Source of the DNA: Lentinus brumalis
Lineage: Eukaryota; Basidiomycota; Agaricomycetes; Polyporales; Polyporaceae
Assembly (NCBI GenBank): GCA_001792895.1
Contig: MARA01000002.1
Location: 806,001-870,000, forward strand
DNA length: 64,000 bases
Direction: 5' to 3'
Positions 1 to 11,583 of the stretch are shown in pieces. The number at the start of each line of letters is the position of its first letter. Position 1 is the first letter of the stretch. The translations under genes were made by a program, and so were the position numbers. Under the pieces are notes generated by a model that was given only the letters and a program-made list of their open reading frames with translations, searched no databases and had not been told where the DNA came from.

Positions 1-977
1 GCAATGACAACCGTGGCAATCCCTTCCAGGATGAATATCCATCTCCAGCCTGCCAGTCCCGCAACGCCATCCATCTTGAGGATCGCAGTGGCAAGAAGAC
101 CTGCGAAGGTCATGAGACCCGCAGCGCGAAGGAGAGAGACTTACTCACCTCCGAAAGCACCGGAAAGGGAGGCCGATGCGTAGAAGATGCCAACCCTGAA
201 CATTGAATGTGAGTACTGAACAGCATGATTCCCTGACCGCAAGCAATTTACCGTTGCTGCAGCTCGTGCGGTCTGTACAAGGTGCTCAAGTACAACATCT
301 GACCGACCGTTGATCAATGAGCATATCTCAAGGGAGAATGTGACTCACTATGCCGGGCAAAAGACCGCCTTCGCAGAACCCTAGGAAGAACCTGATGGCC
401 AAGAGACCACTGAAGTTGTGAACGAGGCCGCTTAGCGTCGTAACCGTGCCCCAGAGAGTCACAAGGAAGGGGAGCCATCGACTGGGCTTGAACTTCTTGA
501 GTACCAGGTTGGAGGCTGCGGGGAATTGGTGAGATGTCGATTAATCAAGGAGATATCAACGGTACTCACGCAGCTCGACAAGTATATACGCGACGTAGAA
601 GACTACTTCATTGCTAAGAATCGAACACAAGCGCGACAAGCGTGAATGAGGACGTACTGGCGAGTGCGGTATTGAACTGCGTGCCATGGAGGTGCGTATC
701 CCTCTCCAACCCCGCGATCCTATGGACTGTGAGGGGATCATCTTCGCCTCGATGAATGTAGCCGCTCACCTGGCGTTCCCGATGTTCGTCCTGTCAATGA
801 AGTTGGCTAGCCACAACTGGCGAGTGTAATCGCTCATTTGGCAAGACAATCGCATCGAGGGAATGTGTCACTTACGAACGCCAGAGGCGGCAAGACGTGT
901 ATGTCCAACTTCCATAGGACCCGCCGGGTCATCTTCCGGACATGTTCCTTTTCATCCTCTATAGACGTGGCGGACAT
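1..977 (-). CDS. MFS anion:cation symporter (Dal5/Tna1-type), 3' part outside the window
   Basis: Plasma-membrane permease of the major facilitator superfamily, ACS family; relatives import allantoate, nicotinate or similar organic anions with protons. The start codon is at 977-975. Exons that join in phase: 876-977 (basic N-terminus ending HVLPPLAF), 770-816 (family signature NFIDRTNIGNAR), then about 620-680 (GLERDTHLHGTQFNTALA) and about 550-600 (NEVVFYVAYILVEL). Further exons give RFFLGFCEGGLLPGI and GWRWIFILEGIATV, both typical of this family. Introns are about 50 nt. The C-terminal half lies beyond base 1. The family call is secure; the substrate cannot be told from the sequence. Confidence 0.85.
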
Positions 978-2509
978 AGTCTCGGGCGGTAGACGATGCT
1001 ACCGACGTGACGGTAGAGAACTGGGGAGGGAAAGACGGAGCGAGATCCGTCAGCCGCTCACTTCTGTCGTATGCGCGTTATATCTACGGGCGACAAACCT
1101 GCAGATTGGCCTATCCATATCCGAGGCACCCACGTCAACGGGTTAGGCACGTATCCCATGCCTATCTCGTCATACGTAGCTGCGAGCATGGAGGTGTGGC
1201 GTCTTACCCGAACCTTGGGGTAGGTCACAAGTGCGGGGGAACAATCTTTGATCCTGATGTTAGCAAACGTAACGCCCTCGGGCCTGAGGGAACGACGTTG
1301 TGCGCACCTATTTTGGGGCTTCAGCTGACCCGCGGACGCCCGGACGTCCTGCACAGTAGCTTTCGTGATCAGCTTCAGGGCATCGTCTTGTTCGGCGCCG
1401 CCTTTCGGCAGGCAAACACTGTAGGGGCCATCAATTATCGAACGGTCATGCGCTGCCTTGCGCTGCCAGTGTTCGCTCGTCGACCGGCGGCTAGTAAGGC
1501 TCTGTGGTGGCAGCTGTAAGGCGGATCACTGTCTAAGCAGTTAGCACGATAGTTAGATGAAGAGTGAAGGGGCTAGCCTCAGTATCCCTTGAGACGTTGA
1601 GAACATAAGTACTCGGCGGCATGGCCCCCGCCTCAGACGGCACAGATCGGTCAGCTAGCATCGGCAGGTCGGCCAAATCACCCGCACAGGTGCAACAAAT
1701 ATGCTGATAGACGACACCATAGAGCACGGATGCGATAACCCGTTCCAACAGCGAGGATTCCCCTCGGACGAAGTGGGTAAGAGGGTAAGAAGCACGTACC
1801 GTTAGGCGCCGCTGCAAGGCCGCCGCCACGATGCAATTACCTATCCTTCCGAGCCCTCTATTTGTGCCAAGAGCTCTATGCGTTGGAAAGATGCATCGCA
1901 CCACCTTGAAAGTCCGCGAGTTGCTGCAGAAGCTAAGAAGACCAGACACTCCGTCGACCAGGGGAATGTACACGGACATGCCCCGGGTCCGGGTCCGGGT
2001 CTATATTTGACTGTGAGTATCTTGTGCGTCCTGACTTTCCCAGAGTGGCTATCTTGGTCTCCACCTTCGCAAGTACTTGAGTAATGTCGCGGACTCGGAG
2101 ACAGTGGGTGAGCAAACTCCGACTTTGCAGCAGATGCACCCGGTCACTCTGATGAACAGCTGGTGATTTGCTACCAGCCTTGGGGTCTCATGACAATTGG
2201 GTGATTGAAAGTAGTCGGAGATCGTCCAAGCGTTCATGACCAGGTAGTAGCTATAGAGTAAGTAGTAATAGTACATACATGCCGTAGTACTAGTGGCGAG
2301 TTACAAGTACGGTGACGAAACGAACGTCATGAGGCGATATAATAATGTTCTCTGAGAGTCGTCCCGTGCGATGATGTATGAGCCCGTGATGCTACAAAAT
2401 GGGCAAGTAGTCCAAAAAATCGTGTCCGCGATACTTATTCCACAGGCGGGCGCCGCCTGCAGATATGAGTCCGCACGGATGCGAGGGAGCGTGTGCGAGC
2501 CTGCGAGGT
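978..2509. other. Intergenic stretch, no gene recognised
   Basis: About 1.5 kb between the transporter start and the peroxygenase stop. Short open frames exist on both strands (the longest about 170 codons, plus strand, 1007-1519), but none shows a known motif or convincing splice-joined continuation. A short direct repeat of the unit GGGTCC occurs near 1985-2002. Confidence 0.5.
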
Positions 2510-3300
2510 CTACAAGGTGACCTTCCCAGAAGCAGCCATCTCGGTCTCCACCTTCTCGATCTCGCGGACCTGCCCAATGAGCTCCAGCAGCCCAATGTCC
2601 CGTAACGGGCCGTTCCAGCCTTCCGGGAGTTTCTCATCTCCGAGCCACTCCCGTAGGAACGACTTCGGCACGACAAGCTCGTCGCCTTCCGCTGGAGGTC
2701 CAGTGTGTTCGGAGCTGCGAATCCCGAAGACCTGGTAGATGAGGTCGAGCTCGCCCTTGGACACGAAGGACTGCGCGGAGCTGAGCGGCCGCGAGGCTGC
2801 CTGTCGGGTGAGCTGTGCCCTGCACAGGTCCCTGCGGGTGAGCGAATCCGTGGTGGAGGTCTCCAACAGATGGCGCAGCAGGACAGGATCGACCGTAGTT
2901 GGTGCGTAGACATCTCCTGGCGCGGTATCTGCATGTACAAGGGAGCCATCGTGTTCCACCGCGTTGTGCTTTGCGAGCTCGTGGAGGTCGAGGACCAAGC
3001 CGAGACCATCCCGGTGTCCGCACTTCGCTACGCCTCCTGCGGCGAGGACTGTGGCGAAGGGCAGAGATATGCCATACACATGGCGGATGGCAGAAACGAG
3101 CTGCGTGACGGTCAGGTTGCGGCCGTCGCGGGGCCTTCAGAGGTGGTTCAGCAACAATGACGTAGTAACCATTCAAACGGAGCAACTCACAAGTATCCAT
3201 GGTTGGCTAGAGCATTGAGCGCTGGGCAAGGAGAACGGCTATCACCAGGAGTCGCCGGGGCATAGGTATGGCTGTCGTCGTTGATAGTCATGATGGTCAT
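2510..3300 (-). CDS. Short-type unspecific peroxygenase / heme-thiolate haloperoxidase
   Basis: Predicted heme-thiolate peroxidase (chloroperoxidase/UPO family) using H2O2 to oxygenate small organic substrates. Two exons, 3191-3300 and 2510-3134, join in phase to 244 residues, the size of the short UPO class. The proximal heme-ligand motif PCP is at residues 24-26, followed by ALNALANHGYLPRDG. The distal-site motif EHD is at 97-99, and a family-type GE pair with the likely acid-base glutamate is at 164-165. I see no signal peptide: the N-terminus is short and polar, so the enzyme may be intracellular. Start chosen at 3300 because no other upstream ATG in frame precedes the PCP motif; a second ATG lies three codons further in. 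A TATA-like GTATAA is near 3355 on the minus strand. Confidence 0.85.
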
Positions 3301-3666
3301 AAGAGGAATGTTGTGGGAGGGTGAGATGCAGGTGGACCGCAGTGGCCAGCGGGACTTATACTGTTGGGAAACGCTCTGTCGCCCCTGACACATCCAAGCT
3401 ACCCCACAACGACTTCTGAGCGCCTATCGCTCCTGACACGGTACGCCCACAATGCACATAGGTCACATTGGAGTCGCCGCGTAGCCCATAGGCAGTACAC
3501 TCTCTGTGGCTTATGCAGGTACGCAGCACTACGCCGCAACACGTCGCATGCTGACCGCTGAGTCATTGTCTGGTATTTGATACCTACGTCGGCCGGGTGT
3601 ATAAGAGCGATGTACTTGGATAGCTCCCGAACTACAACAAGAGACAAGGCGTCCCTATCTGTATCA
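3301..3666. other. Spacer between two minus-strand genes
   Basis: This 366-bp gap should hold the 3' end of the WW/FF gene and the promoter of the peroxygenase. Apart from the TATA-like sequence near 3355 I see no feature. Confidence 0.5.
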
Positions 3667-6353
3667 TCACTTGTGCGGTACATGCACGGAGAGCGTTGGT
3701 GCCGACAATTGCGCTAGGTAGTCCTTGAATCAGATATCAGTCAGTCTTGTTCTGGGTGGTCGTGAAGGCACAACGATACAAACGCACCCTCAACCACTGC
3801 TCTCGTTGTTCCGGGATGTGATCAAATACCAGGTAGCGCTTGTCGTTCTATACCCACGGGCATACGTCAGCCGCGTCGAGGCAGATGCGGTGCGGAGCAC
3901 AACCCACCTTCAGGACCTTGATGATCTCTTTCAGGTCCACGCTCTTGGCGAGTGCCTTCATGTCCACTTGCTCCTCTTCAACGTCATCGCCTATATCGTC
4001 GTACTTTATGGTCTCATCGACGCCCTTGCCGCCAATTTTGCCCAGGCGCCCCCAGAACTCGACGAAGGAGTTCTCGGTGAGCATCTGGTCGAATGCAAGT
4101 CTGGCCTCGTGCGTGCGCTCGCGCTGCCACTTATCATACTCCCGCTCAAGTTGATCAACGTCGTAGCCGAGTTTTGTCACCGGCTGCGACGATAGAAGTG
4201 ATGCCACAGGCAGGGCAGTGAAAGATGTGTTCAAGGCCGGTGCATGCGAGGCGAACAAGGCGTGCAGGTTTGTCAAGTGCTTCGCGCGCAGAGCATTGAC
4301 GTGCGAATGGAAGAGATGCAGCTGCTGGTTGCGCGGGAGCGGCGAGTTGATGTACCGGGGGTCTCTCTCGAGCTGAGGCAATACAGAGTCCCAAGTGACC
4401 TGCAACGAGCGACGTCGGGAAAAGAGCCGTCAGCAATCTGTCCATCTCGGCACGGCCAGCATACCTGTGGGTCCCGGATCGCATCAGTGAGCATTGTCCT
4501 GTATAATTGAACAGCACAGCATCGGTGAGTGGCGCCAGGTAACGATTGACAGAGGCAGGACCAACTGGCGCACCTGAAGTCGGCTTCGCCCTCCTCTTTG
4601 GTGAGACCAAGCTTGGAACGGTCGATCTCCGCTTCCAGCTTGCTTCGCTCTGCTCGGACCTTCTCCTCGCGCCCTCTGACAGCGCGCTCCTTGCGTTCTT
4701 TACGTCGGCGCTCACGTTCTGCTTCGTCTTCCTCGGGCGTTGAGTCAGGCTGTGGCTGCGACATGGCATCTGTCGACTTGGACCCTGCAGGATCTGATGC
4801 GCCTGCTTTGATGTACGTGTTGAAGAGCTCTTCTCGCAGAGACGAAGACCCGACTGCGTCGTATCGAGGGTCCGAGACCAGCTGTTTCTTGATCTACGCA
4901 CCTATGAAATGAGTCTCATTGGATTGATTCAAGAACGTCGACGCGCACCTCCTTCCACACTGCACCTGGAGTTGCCAACCCACTCTCCTTGAGCAGTGCA
5001 AAGAAGTCTGCTTCCGCCTTCTGCGCCGCAGCGCGTTTCTCTAGCGCAGCAGGATCGTCAACGAAGCACAAGAGTATGCTGGAAGGTAGCGGCTTACTTT
5101 CGCCGAGCTCTTTCAGGTAGTCTCGGAAACGCTTCTCCCTCTCCTTGTCATCGCGGCCCCAGCCGTAGAACCGGCGGTCCTTCTTCCACTGCCTTCGCCA
5201 TTCAGTCCAGCTGGTCCGCGTGCTCTTCACCTCTTCCCTGAGCAAGCGATCGAACTCTGCCTTTGGGTCCAGGGTCTCCTTCTCCACCTTCACCTTGGAC
5301 TGTCGCAGCTCTCTCGCGCGGTCGCGGCAGTACTCGTCGAATGCCTCACGACGTGCCGAGACGGAGGGCAGGAGGACATATCGAGGGTCGGATACAAATA
5401 GCGGCAGTGATGTGTCCCAAGGGTGGAGGGGGTTGATGTTCTTTTCCCGCAAGAGAGTCTGCCAAGCAATCCACGTTCAGCACCGTGCAATGCAGCCGCG
5501 ACACGGCGCGGATCAAATGTACCACACACCTTGAACAGAGCCTTGGCTTCGTCAATTGACAAGTCCACCCGTTCAGGCATGTTCAGCTGAGCTGACCCCT
5601 TCTGCTTCTCCGCCTCTTTGAGCTTTCTTGCCTCCTCCTCCAGTCGCCTCCTCTCCTCTTCGCGCTTCCGCTCCTCCTCCTCCGCCTCCGCAGCGAGCTG
5701 TGCAGCCGCCTCCTTCTGCCATTCCTCCTCTTCACTATCCTCGTCCTCGTCCTCTTCGTCTTCCTCATCCTCTTCCTCCACTTTCGCCCTCTTCGTGACC
5801 ACAACCTCGTCCACAGGCACAGGTTCTTCTGCCTTCCGCTTCGCAACCACCATCTCCTGAACCTCCGACTGTATCCTCTCGACCTCCTTCATCTTAGCCT
5901 CCTCCGCCTTCTTCGCCGCCTCCGCTTTCTTCAGTGCCTCCTCGCGCTCCAGCTGCTGGACCGCATCCTTGATCTCCTCGGGCACAGTCCACACGCTGCG
6001 CTTCTCGCCTGTGTGCGTGTAGAACGTGTTCCCCTCCGTGGTGATGACGCGCAGCCAAGGGGTCCCGGGGATAGGTGTCTTCACGGCCGGCTTCTCCTTC
6101 TTAGGCTTCTTAGGCGCAGCTGTTACAGCTTGAGGGACAATGGGGAACGCCGGCAAGGGTCGCACGTACGTTGACTCTTGCGTCTGCGCGTTGAAGTAGT
6201 ACGGTTGGCCGTTCGGACCTGTGTACAAGTACATGGGCTTGTGAGCTTCCAACGCGACGCGTAATGAGTTGCATAACACGTACCGAGATGTTCTGACCAT
6301 CCTGGTGGAAGCGGAGGCGGTACAACGAAAGCTGGTGGTGGTATAGCAGCCAT
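3667..6353 (-). CDS. WW- and FF-domain protein (TCERG1/CA150-Prp40-like)
   Basis: Probable nuclear adaptor coupling transcription and pre-mRNA splicing through proline-rich ligands (WW) and phospho-CTD or splicing factors (FF). Nine exons join in phase: 6284-6353, 5530-6245, 5098-5458, 4949-5040, 4574-4893, a 34-nt micro-exon 4465-4498, 3908-4399, 3788-3847 and 3667-3723, giving 733 residues. WW1 runs about W19-P53, with Tyr at the usual second Trp (Y50). WW2 runs W87-P112. A long Lys/Glu-rich coiled segment follows, then five FF-type repeats; the clearest begin near residues 254 (LFKTLLREKN), 400 (VWKEIKKQLVSDPRYDAV) and 520 (DPQVTWDSVLPQLERDPRY). The FF number and WW pair favour TCERG1 over Urn1. 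Confidence 0.88.
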
Positions 6354-6591
6354 GATGAAGGCAAGGACGGAGTGGTTGGAGGCGCCCATGCACCATCGAG
6401 TCTTGGGCGTCCAACCTTGCACATACGTTACTCACTTGTAGTTAACCACTTGCCACCTTTGACCAGCGACGCGCCACTGATAGTTTCCAGAGATCCAGTT
6501 GGTTCCAATAAGTTACTGTATATACTTCCAATTGTGATACAGCAGGCACACGTTTTCCCGCAGAACCCCGCACGAGCCCAACCTCAAGACA

Positions 6592-9560
6592 TCAAAGCTC
6601 ATCGTGACGCTTCTTTTCGACAGGCACGTCCTTCACGACGTTACCAAACTCGTCAATCTCCTCGACCTCCCAAGACACCTTCCCATGCCCGCTCTCGAGG
6701 AATTCATCGACGTCGGGCACGTCGGCATCCGCGGGAAGCTCGGGGTCGACTGGCGGTGCGGGCTTGACAGTCGTGTCCGTCGGCGCGGTCTCCGAGACAC
6801 CCAGCGAGCGGCGGAGGATGCGGTCCACACGCATGAAGAAACTGTCAGGGCGATCTGCTGTCAGCAGGGACGACAGCTGTGCATAGGCTACGATTACTCA
6901 CTCGTTCGAGTCCGTGACAGCGAACCCGGAGCGGACGAGCGCGCCGTCAACGAGGACGGTGGCCACCTCGCGGAGCTCGTCCTCAGCCTCGATATCGCGC
7001 TCCTCAGCCTCGGCGGGGAGCTGCTCAATGCGGTGGAGGAGACCTTCGATGAGCGGCGAGCGCGGGTTGATCTCGAGCACCTTCTGCTTCTTCGCGAAGT
7101 CCCACATGTGCTTGTGGTTCACCTGAGCATGCGAAGAGCTGATGAGCTTCTCGAGGTTAGCGGTGTACCCATGCTCGTCGGCGACGATGGCGCATGAGCT
7201 GGCCACGAGGCGGTTCGAAATGATGACTGCGTTTGCGTGTTAAGCTTACTATGTGACTTGCAGAGCGAAAGAGCCGGCGTACCATCACGGGCAGCACCCT
7301 TCTCGCGGACCTCCTTGCGCAGCCATTCGATGAGGGGCTTGTACTTCTCGGTCAGCGCGGCCTGCTCAGCCTTCTCCTCCTCGGCGGTCATCTCTGTCGC
7401 ATCATGGTCAGGGTTGAACGTCGCGCAGGCGCTCCGCTGTGCGTACCTTCGTCACCGAATTTCAGGCCAGCCTTGGCAACGTCCTGGAAGCCAATCTTCC
7501 TGCACGCTCATCAACAAAACGTGCCGGCCCAGTGGTGGGTCTACTCACTTCCAGCGGCGGATATTGGTGATGAACACCTCATCGAGCGGGTCGCCCAAGA
7601 GCAGGACCTCGTATCCACGCGCATGGAGCTTCTCGATGAAAACGCTCTTCGCGAGCTCCTCGGTCGACTTGCCCATGTCCGCGAGGTAGAAGATCTGGTT
7701 CTGGCCCTGCTTCTTGTTCTCGAGGTACTCGTCGAGCGAGGTGCTGTTGCGCTGGTTCGTCGCGAACCGCACGAGCTGCACGAGCTTGTCGCGGTTCTTG
7801 TGGTCCTCGACCGCTCCCAGCTTCAACACGTTCCCGTACACCTCCTGGATCTTCTCCCACTTCTCCGGCTCCTCTTCCATGATGCGGTGAAGCATCTGCA
7901 GGAGGCGCTTGAGGATGATCCCGCGGAGCTGCTTGAGGAACGCGTTTGACTGGAGGGTCTCGCGCGAGACGTTGAGAGGGAGGTCCTCCGCGTCGACGAC
8001 GACCTTGACCCAGTTCGCCCACTTGGGGAGGGCATCCTCGCCAAGGTCGGACGTGATGAATACACGCTTGACCATGAGGCGAATGTCCTTCGTGGTGCTC
8101 TGGAGTGGATTTTGCCAGTAGGCGTCATCACTACATACAACCCGTTAGTCCTGCTCATCCGAAGCCTCAGATACAATGCTCACAGTTGCGCGGGAATGTA
8201 GATCAGAGCGCGGAAGGAGACACCTGAGCCGGAGTCGCCGGAGAAGTGATACCACGCCAAGGGCTTGTTGAAGTCCTTATACGTCACCTGGTAGAAATTC
8301 TCGTATTCCTCGTCCGTGACGGTCTTCGGGTCACTGGTGCAAGTAGCGTGAGCGGAGGCGTAGAGAATGAACGCGTTGTTGACCTACCGCATCCAGAGCG
8401 GAGGCTGTGAGTTCAACTGAACCCATTCCTCGCGGGTCACGGGCACCAACTCGGGCTCTTTGCGCTTCTTCTCCTCGACCTCCTCGGTGACATCTTCGAT
8501 GACAACTTCGTCTTCGTCGACGTCTGCTTTGGGAGTCTCCGAGGTCTCCGACTTCTCTTCAGCGACGACAGGATCCTCCTCCTCGGGCACTTCCTGCGGT
8601 ACCATCTCAACCCGATGCGTGAGGAGGTAGATAGGGAAGGACGTTGAGAAGGAAGAATGTTTGTTACTACGAAAAACATATGGTGAGTACGTCGGAGGAA
8701 CTCTGGCTGGCAGCATTTGCACTTACACCAGGTCTTTGATTGTCTGTTCATCGAGGTAGTTGACAGCGTCGCCCTTGACATAAAGGGTGATCTCCGTACC
8801 GCGACCGAGCGTGTTACCACGAGGGTCCGCAAATATTTCGAACGAGTTCTCGTCTGCCCCGGAGGTGAAGACATATTGCTTCGGATCGGGGTTTTTCGAA
8901 GACTTGGCCGCCAGGGAGGCGACCTGCACGCGATCCGCGACAAGGAAGCTACTGTAGAAGCCGAGACCGAATGCGCCGATGAGGTTGCCGGTGCCCGAGG
9001 TGTCGCTCTCTGCCTTTGAGAGGAAATCGGACGTGCCAGACTTTGCGAGGGTACCGAGATTGGTCGTGAGCTCATCCGCTGTCATGCCGATACCCGTGTC
9101 TTGGCAGATGAAATGAGCGCGACGCTCACAGACACTGCGGAGACGTACTCACCAGAGATAATGATACGTCCGGCACCGTCCTCGTCCTTGATAGCCTGGA
9201 TGGTGATGTTCATCTGCTCTGCACCGGTGAGGACATCGGGTTCCGTGAGGGAAGTAAGCCGCAGCTTCTCGAGCGCATCGTTGGCGTTGGAGATGAGTTC
9301 TCGGAGGAAGACGTCTCTTCAAAAATGTCAGACTGTCGCCTGTTCGGCGAGATACAGACGGACGAACCTGTGCGAGTAGAGGCTGTTGATGACGATCTTG
9401 CGCAGACGAGCGACGTCACTCTGTGCGCTGATCAGTCTCCTCCAGTCCAGCAGACAGCATGTCGCAGACAGACCTGGTACGCGTGCTTCTCCTTGCCGTC
9501 CTGGGCCAAGACGGAAAGTGTGCAGACACCGAGCGTCAGAAGAGTACCGAACAGCCGCAT
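6592..9560 (-). CDS. GRP94/endoplasmin, ER-lumenal HSP90
   Basis: ER-lumenal HSP90-family ATPase that folds secreted and membrane proteins. Eleven exons join in phase to 808 residues, normal for GRP94: 9474-9560, 9368-9420, 9153-9316, 8727-9099, 8388-8666, 8184-8333, 7549-8130, 7447-7499, 7283-7393, 6902-7226 and 6592-6841. The first exon encodes a signal peptide (MRLFGTLLTLGVCTLSVLAQ). ATP-site motifs are LRELISNANDALEKLR, DTGIGMTADE and GAFGLGFYSSFLVADRV. A charged linker rich in Glu and Lys lies in exon 5, and NVSRETLQ is in the middle domain. The protein ends KKRHDEL, an ER-retrieval signal. The 5' part (from about 7653 upward) is the first copy of the tandem repeat R; only this copy is joined to the C-terminal exons. 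Confidence 0.95.
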
Positions 9561-10649
9561 GGCTGAAGAGATGAGATGCCGTCAACGGCAGCGAGGAGAG
9601 GGCGTTGTGCGCGAGGTCGGAGAGAAGGGCTTGAGGATGGTACACGTCGGTGGGTATAAGTACGAGAGTCGGGGCAACCGCGGCCTATGCTGGCGGGCGA
9701 AGCACTGACGTGTCATGATCGAGATCAGTTGCACAGCGCGAAACGCGATCACGGGACGATACACGCGCCCGTGACCGGCACCCGCACGCCGGGCGACACT
9801 GGGGCCACACGGAGGCTTTTCGACCTGGAAAGCACAGTAGTGAGAGGCCTCTGCATACCTCTGCTCGTTTGTTCTTCCCCTGCTTCAGAACCTTGGAGTG
9901 GTGTCCTCTTGGATCTCGGCGGGTATTAGCAGCTCTCCCGTTGTCCTGACAAGTAAACTGGCAGTGCATTCTCAAACACTTCAATTGATGGCCGGTCTTC
10001 GTGCGACGGCAGCTTGTTCCGGAGGACAGCTGGTGTTGAGCCTTCCAAGGCCATTGACGTTCGTGGCACGGCAGGGTCCCGGCGTTTCGGACGGATACTG
10101 GCTATATGCGCGACTACATGCAGAGGCCATGACGTCGGAAGACCTGGCTGATGAAGCCGTGAGTAACGAGTATCACAATTGGAAGAGTAGAGGGAGTACG
10201 AGCAGAGAGCCTACCTTCGAGTCAATGACCACTCAGTCGCAAAGGGCGCGAGGCGTTGAATACGTGGTGCTCGGGGATGTGTTTCGCGGGGAAGTTCCAT
10301 GAGGACCATGAGGGAAGAGGACAAGAAGCGCGGGGCGTTCTGTCTGTGTTATATATGCATACCGGGGCAACCTTGTTACCTGAAGACATGAGGTCATCGA
10401 TTGCAAGTCATCCCAATGGTAAGTAGTGCTCAAACGAGTGAAGTTGAAGAGGCTGCAGGCTGCAGGGCGGTTCCTGATCAGGGCCACGTGGTATTTCCAT
10501 ATCGGGTCGCAGCGCAGAATGGAATGCCGGGCTCAGGGCGTCACGACGACGGACACATATACCCTCTCGTCTTCCCGCCCCCGCTCGATATCCACCATTG
10601 CTTGTTACGGCACTCGCTCATCTCAAGACAGGCGGAAGCTGAGGTCAGA
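9561..10649. promoter_or_regulatory. Divergent upstream region of grp94 (first copy)
   Basis: This 1.1-kb block separates the grp94 start from the start codon of the divergent neighbour gene. In the ancestral arrangement, kept at 30587-31996, it would serve both genes. It holds a TGACGTGTCA element at 9706-9715 (see separate entry), a CACGTG box near 10484, and TATATA-type sequences near 10351. It recurs at 20073-21160 and, more diverged, at 30587-31996. Confidence 0.55.
9706..9715. promoter_or_regulatory. UPRE-like element TGACGTGTCA
   Basis: Near-palindromic bZIP-type site 146 bp upstream of the grp94 start codon. Mammalian XBP1 and related fungal Hac1-type factors bind TGACGTG cores at ER-stress genes, and GRP94 is a classic target. 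The same ten bases occur at 20218-20227 and 30732-30741. Regulation itself is inferred. Confidence 0.4.
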
Positions 10650-11174
10650 ATGCCGGCCGCGCCGTTCTCCCGTCTCGCCCTCGCCGCCGCTCTCGCGTGT
10701 GACAGCACCCGCTCATCGGAAGCCGCCTTCACGCTTCAAGGACGCGTTCGACGCTCTCTCGCTCTCTGCGCTCCTCTGCTTCTCCCCTCGTCTGCGTGTC
10801 TTCCGCGACAAGTGCCAATGCCGCCACTCGCTCCTCCGCCTTGTGGCTACTCTCCATGTCTGCCTCTCGCTACGGCGCACCTTCATGCCCGTTCCGCCTC
10901 CTGCCCGCGCACCCTCGACGCTCGTCCCGCTCTCCTCCCTCGGGTCGCCTCCAGACCGCCTCTCGTACACTGCGCAACTCTCCTCGGACGCCGTGCGTTC
11001 GCTCCGGCCTGCTGGACCCGCCCGCAGTCACGGTCGCTACGCTACATGGTGAGTGCTCATCTGTTCGACACATATCTCCTCGTGCCGACGCGTGACAGTC
11101 GTCGCTGGGTGCTCATGCGAAAGGTACGATGTCCCCCTATTGTCCCCCGTCCTCCGCGCGACTGGCCCCCATGA
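10650..11174 (+). CDS. Chimeric open frame: neighbour-gene start fused into E (copy 1)
   Basis: The ATG is the same as that of the divergent gene at 31997, and the first codons (MPAAPFSRLALAAAL) are shared. At about 10692 the sequence leaves the repeat R, and the frame continues into E for 174 codons, rich in Ser, Pro and Arg, to a stop at 11174. Because the promoter region is also duplicated, the frame could be transcribed, but the E-encoded part has no known domain and may be meaningless. The same frame recurs at 21161-21685. Confidence 0.3.
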   Translation: MPAAPFSRLALAAALACDSTRSSEAAFTLQGRVRRSLALCAPLLLPSSACLPRQVPMPPLAPPPCGYSPCLPLATAHLHARSASCPRTLDARPALLPRVASRPPLVHCATLLGRRAFAPACWTRPQSRSLRYMVSAHLFDTYLLVPTRDSRRWVLMRKVRCPPIVPRPPRDWPP

Positions 11175-11583
11175 GAGACATGTCCCGCAAACCGGCCGTC
11201 AACCTCCGCGGTACTCATGCTGCCCTCCCACCGTCACAGCACATCGCGAGCTCGCTGTAGGGGGTCCATCCCCTGCACTTGACCTATGCGCACCGTTCGC
11301 AGCTTACTCCGCGCCGATACATCTACCCGTTCGCCGGCAATGGCGATGTTCCTCCCGCAGCCCGGAGAAATTCACGCATACCTCCCCCGTTTCTCGATGT
11401 ACCCACGCGACACCGGATGCCTTCGATGCGCGCAGGCCGTGCGATCCTGGATATATGCGTCTCATCCGCAGGGGTGCCCATCTCGCGCCTCGGTCGCGCG
11501 AACACCACCGCCTAGGTGAGTAAATTCGCCTTCTCTCGCGACACTGGAGTACACAGCTCACACCACTGTGTCTCCCAGCATCC

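Larger units (their letters stand above)
7653..10692. repeat. Repeat R, copy 1
   Basis: First of three direct copies of a roughly 3.0-kb segment. It carries grp94 from inside exon 7 to the start codon, the divergent upstream region, and the first codons of the neighbour gene. The left edge (about 7653) is defined by where copies 2 and 3 depart from this sequence, just before CTCGGTCGACTTGCC. The right edge (about 10692) is where it departs from copy 3. Confidence 0.9.

Noticed and set aside
5583..5860. Arg/Lys-rich and Ser-rich open frames on both strands
   Set aside because: Shadows of the Lys/Glu-rich coiled segment of the WW/FF protein.
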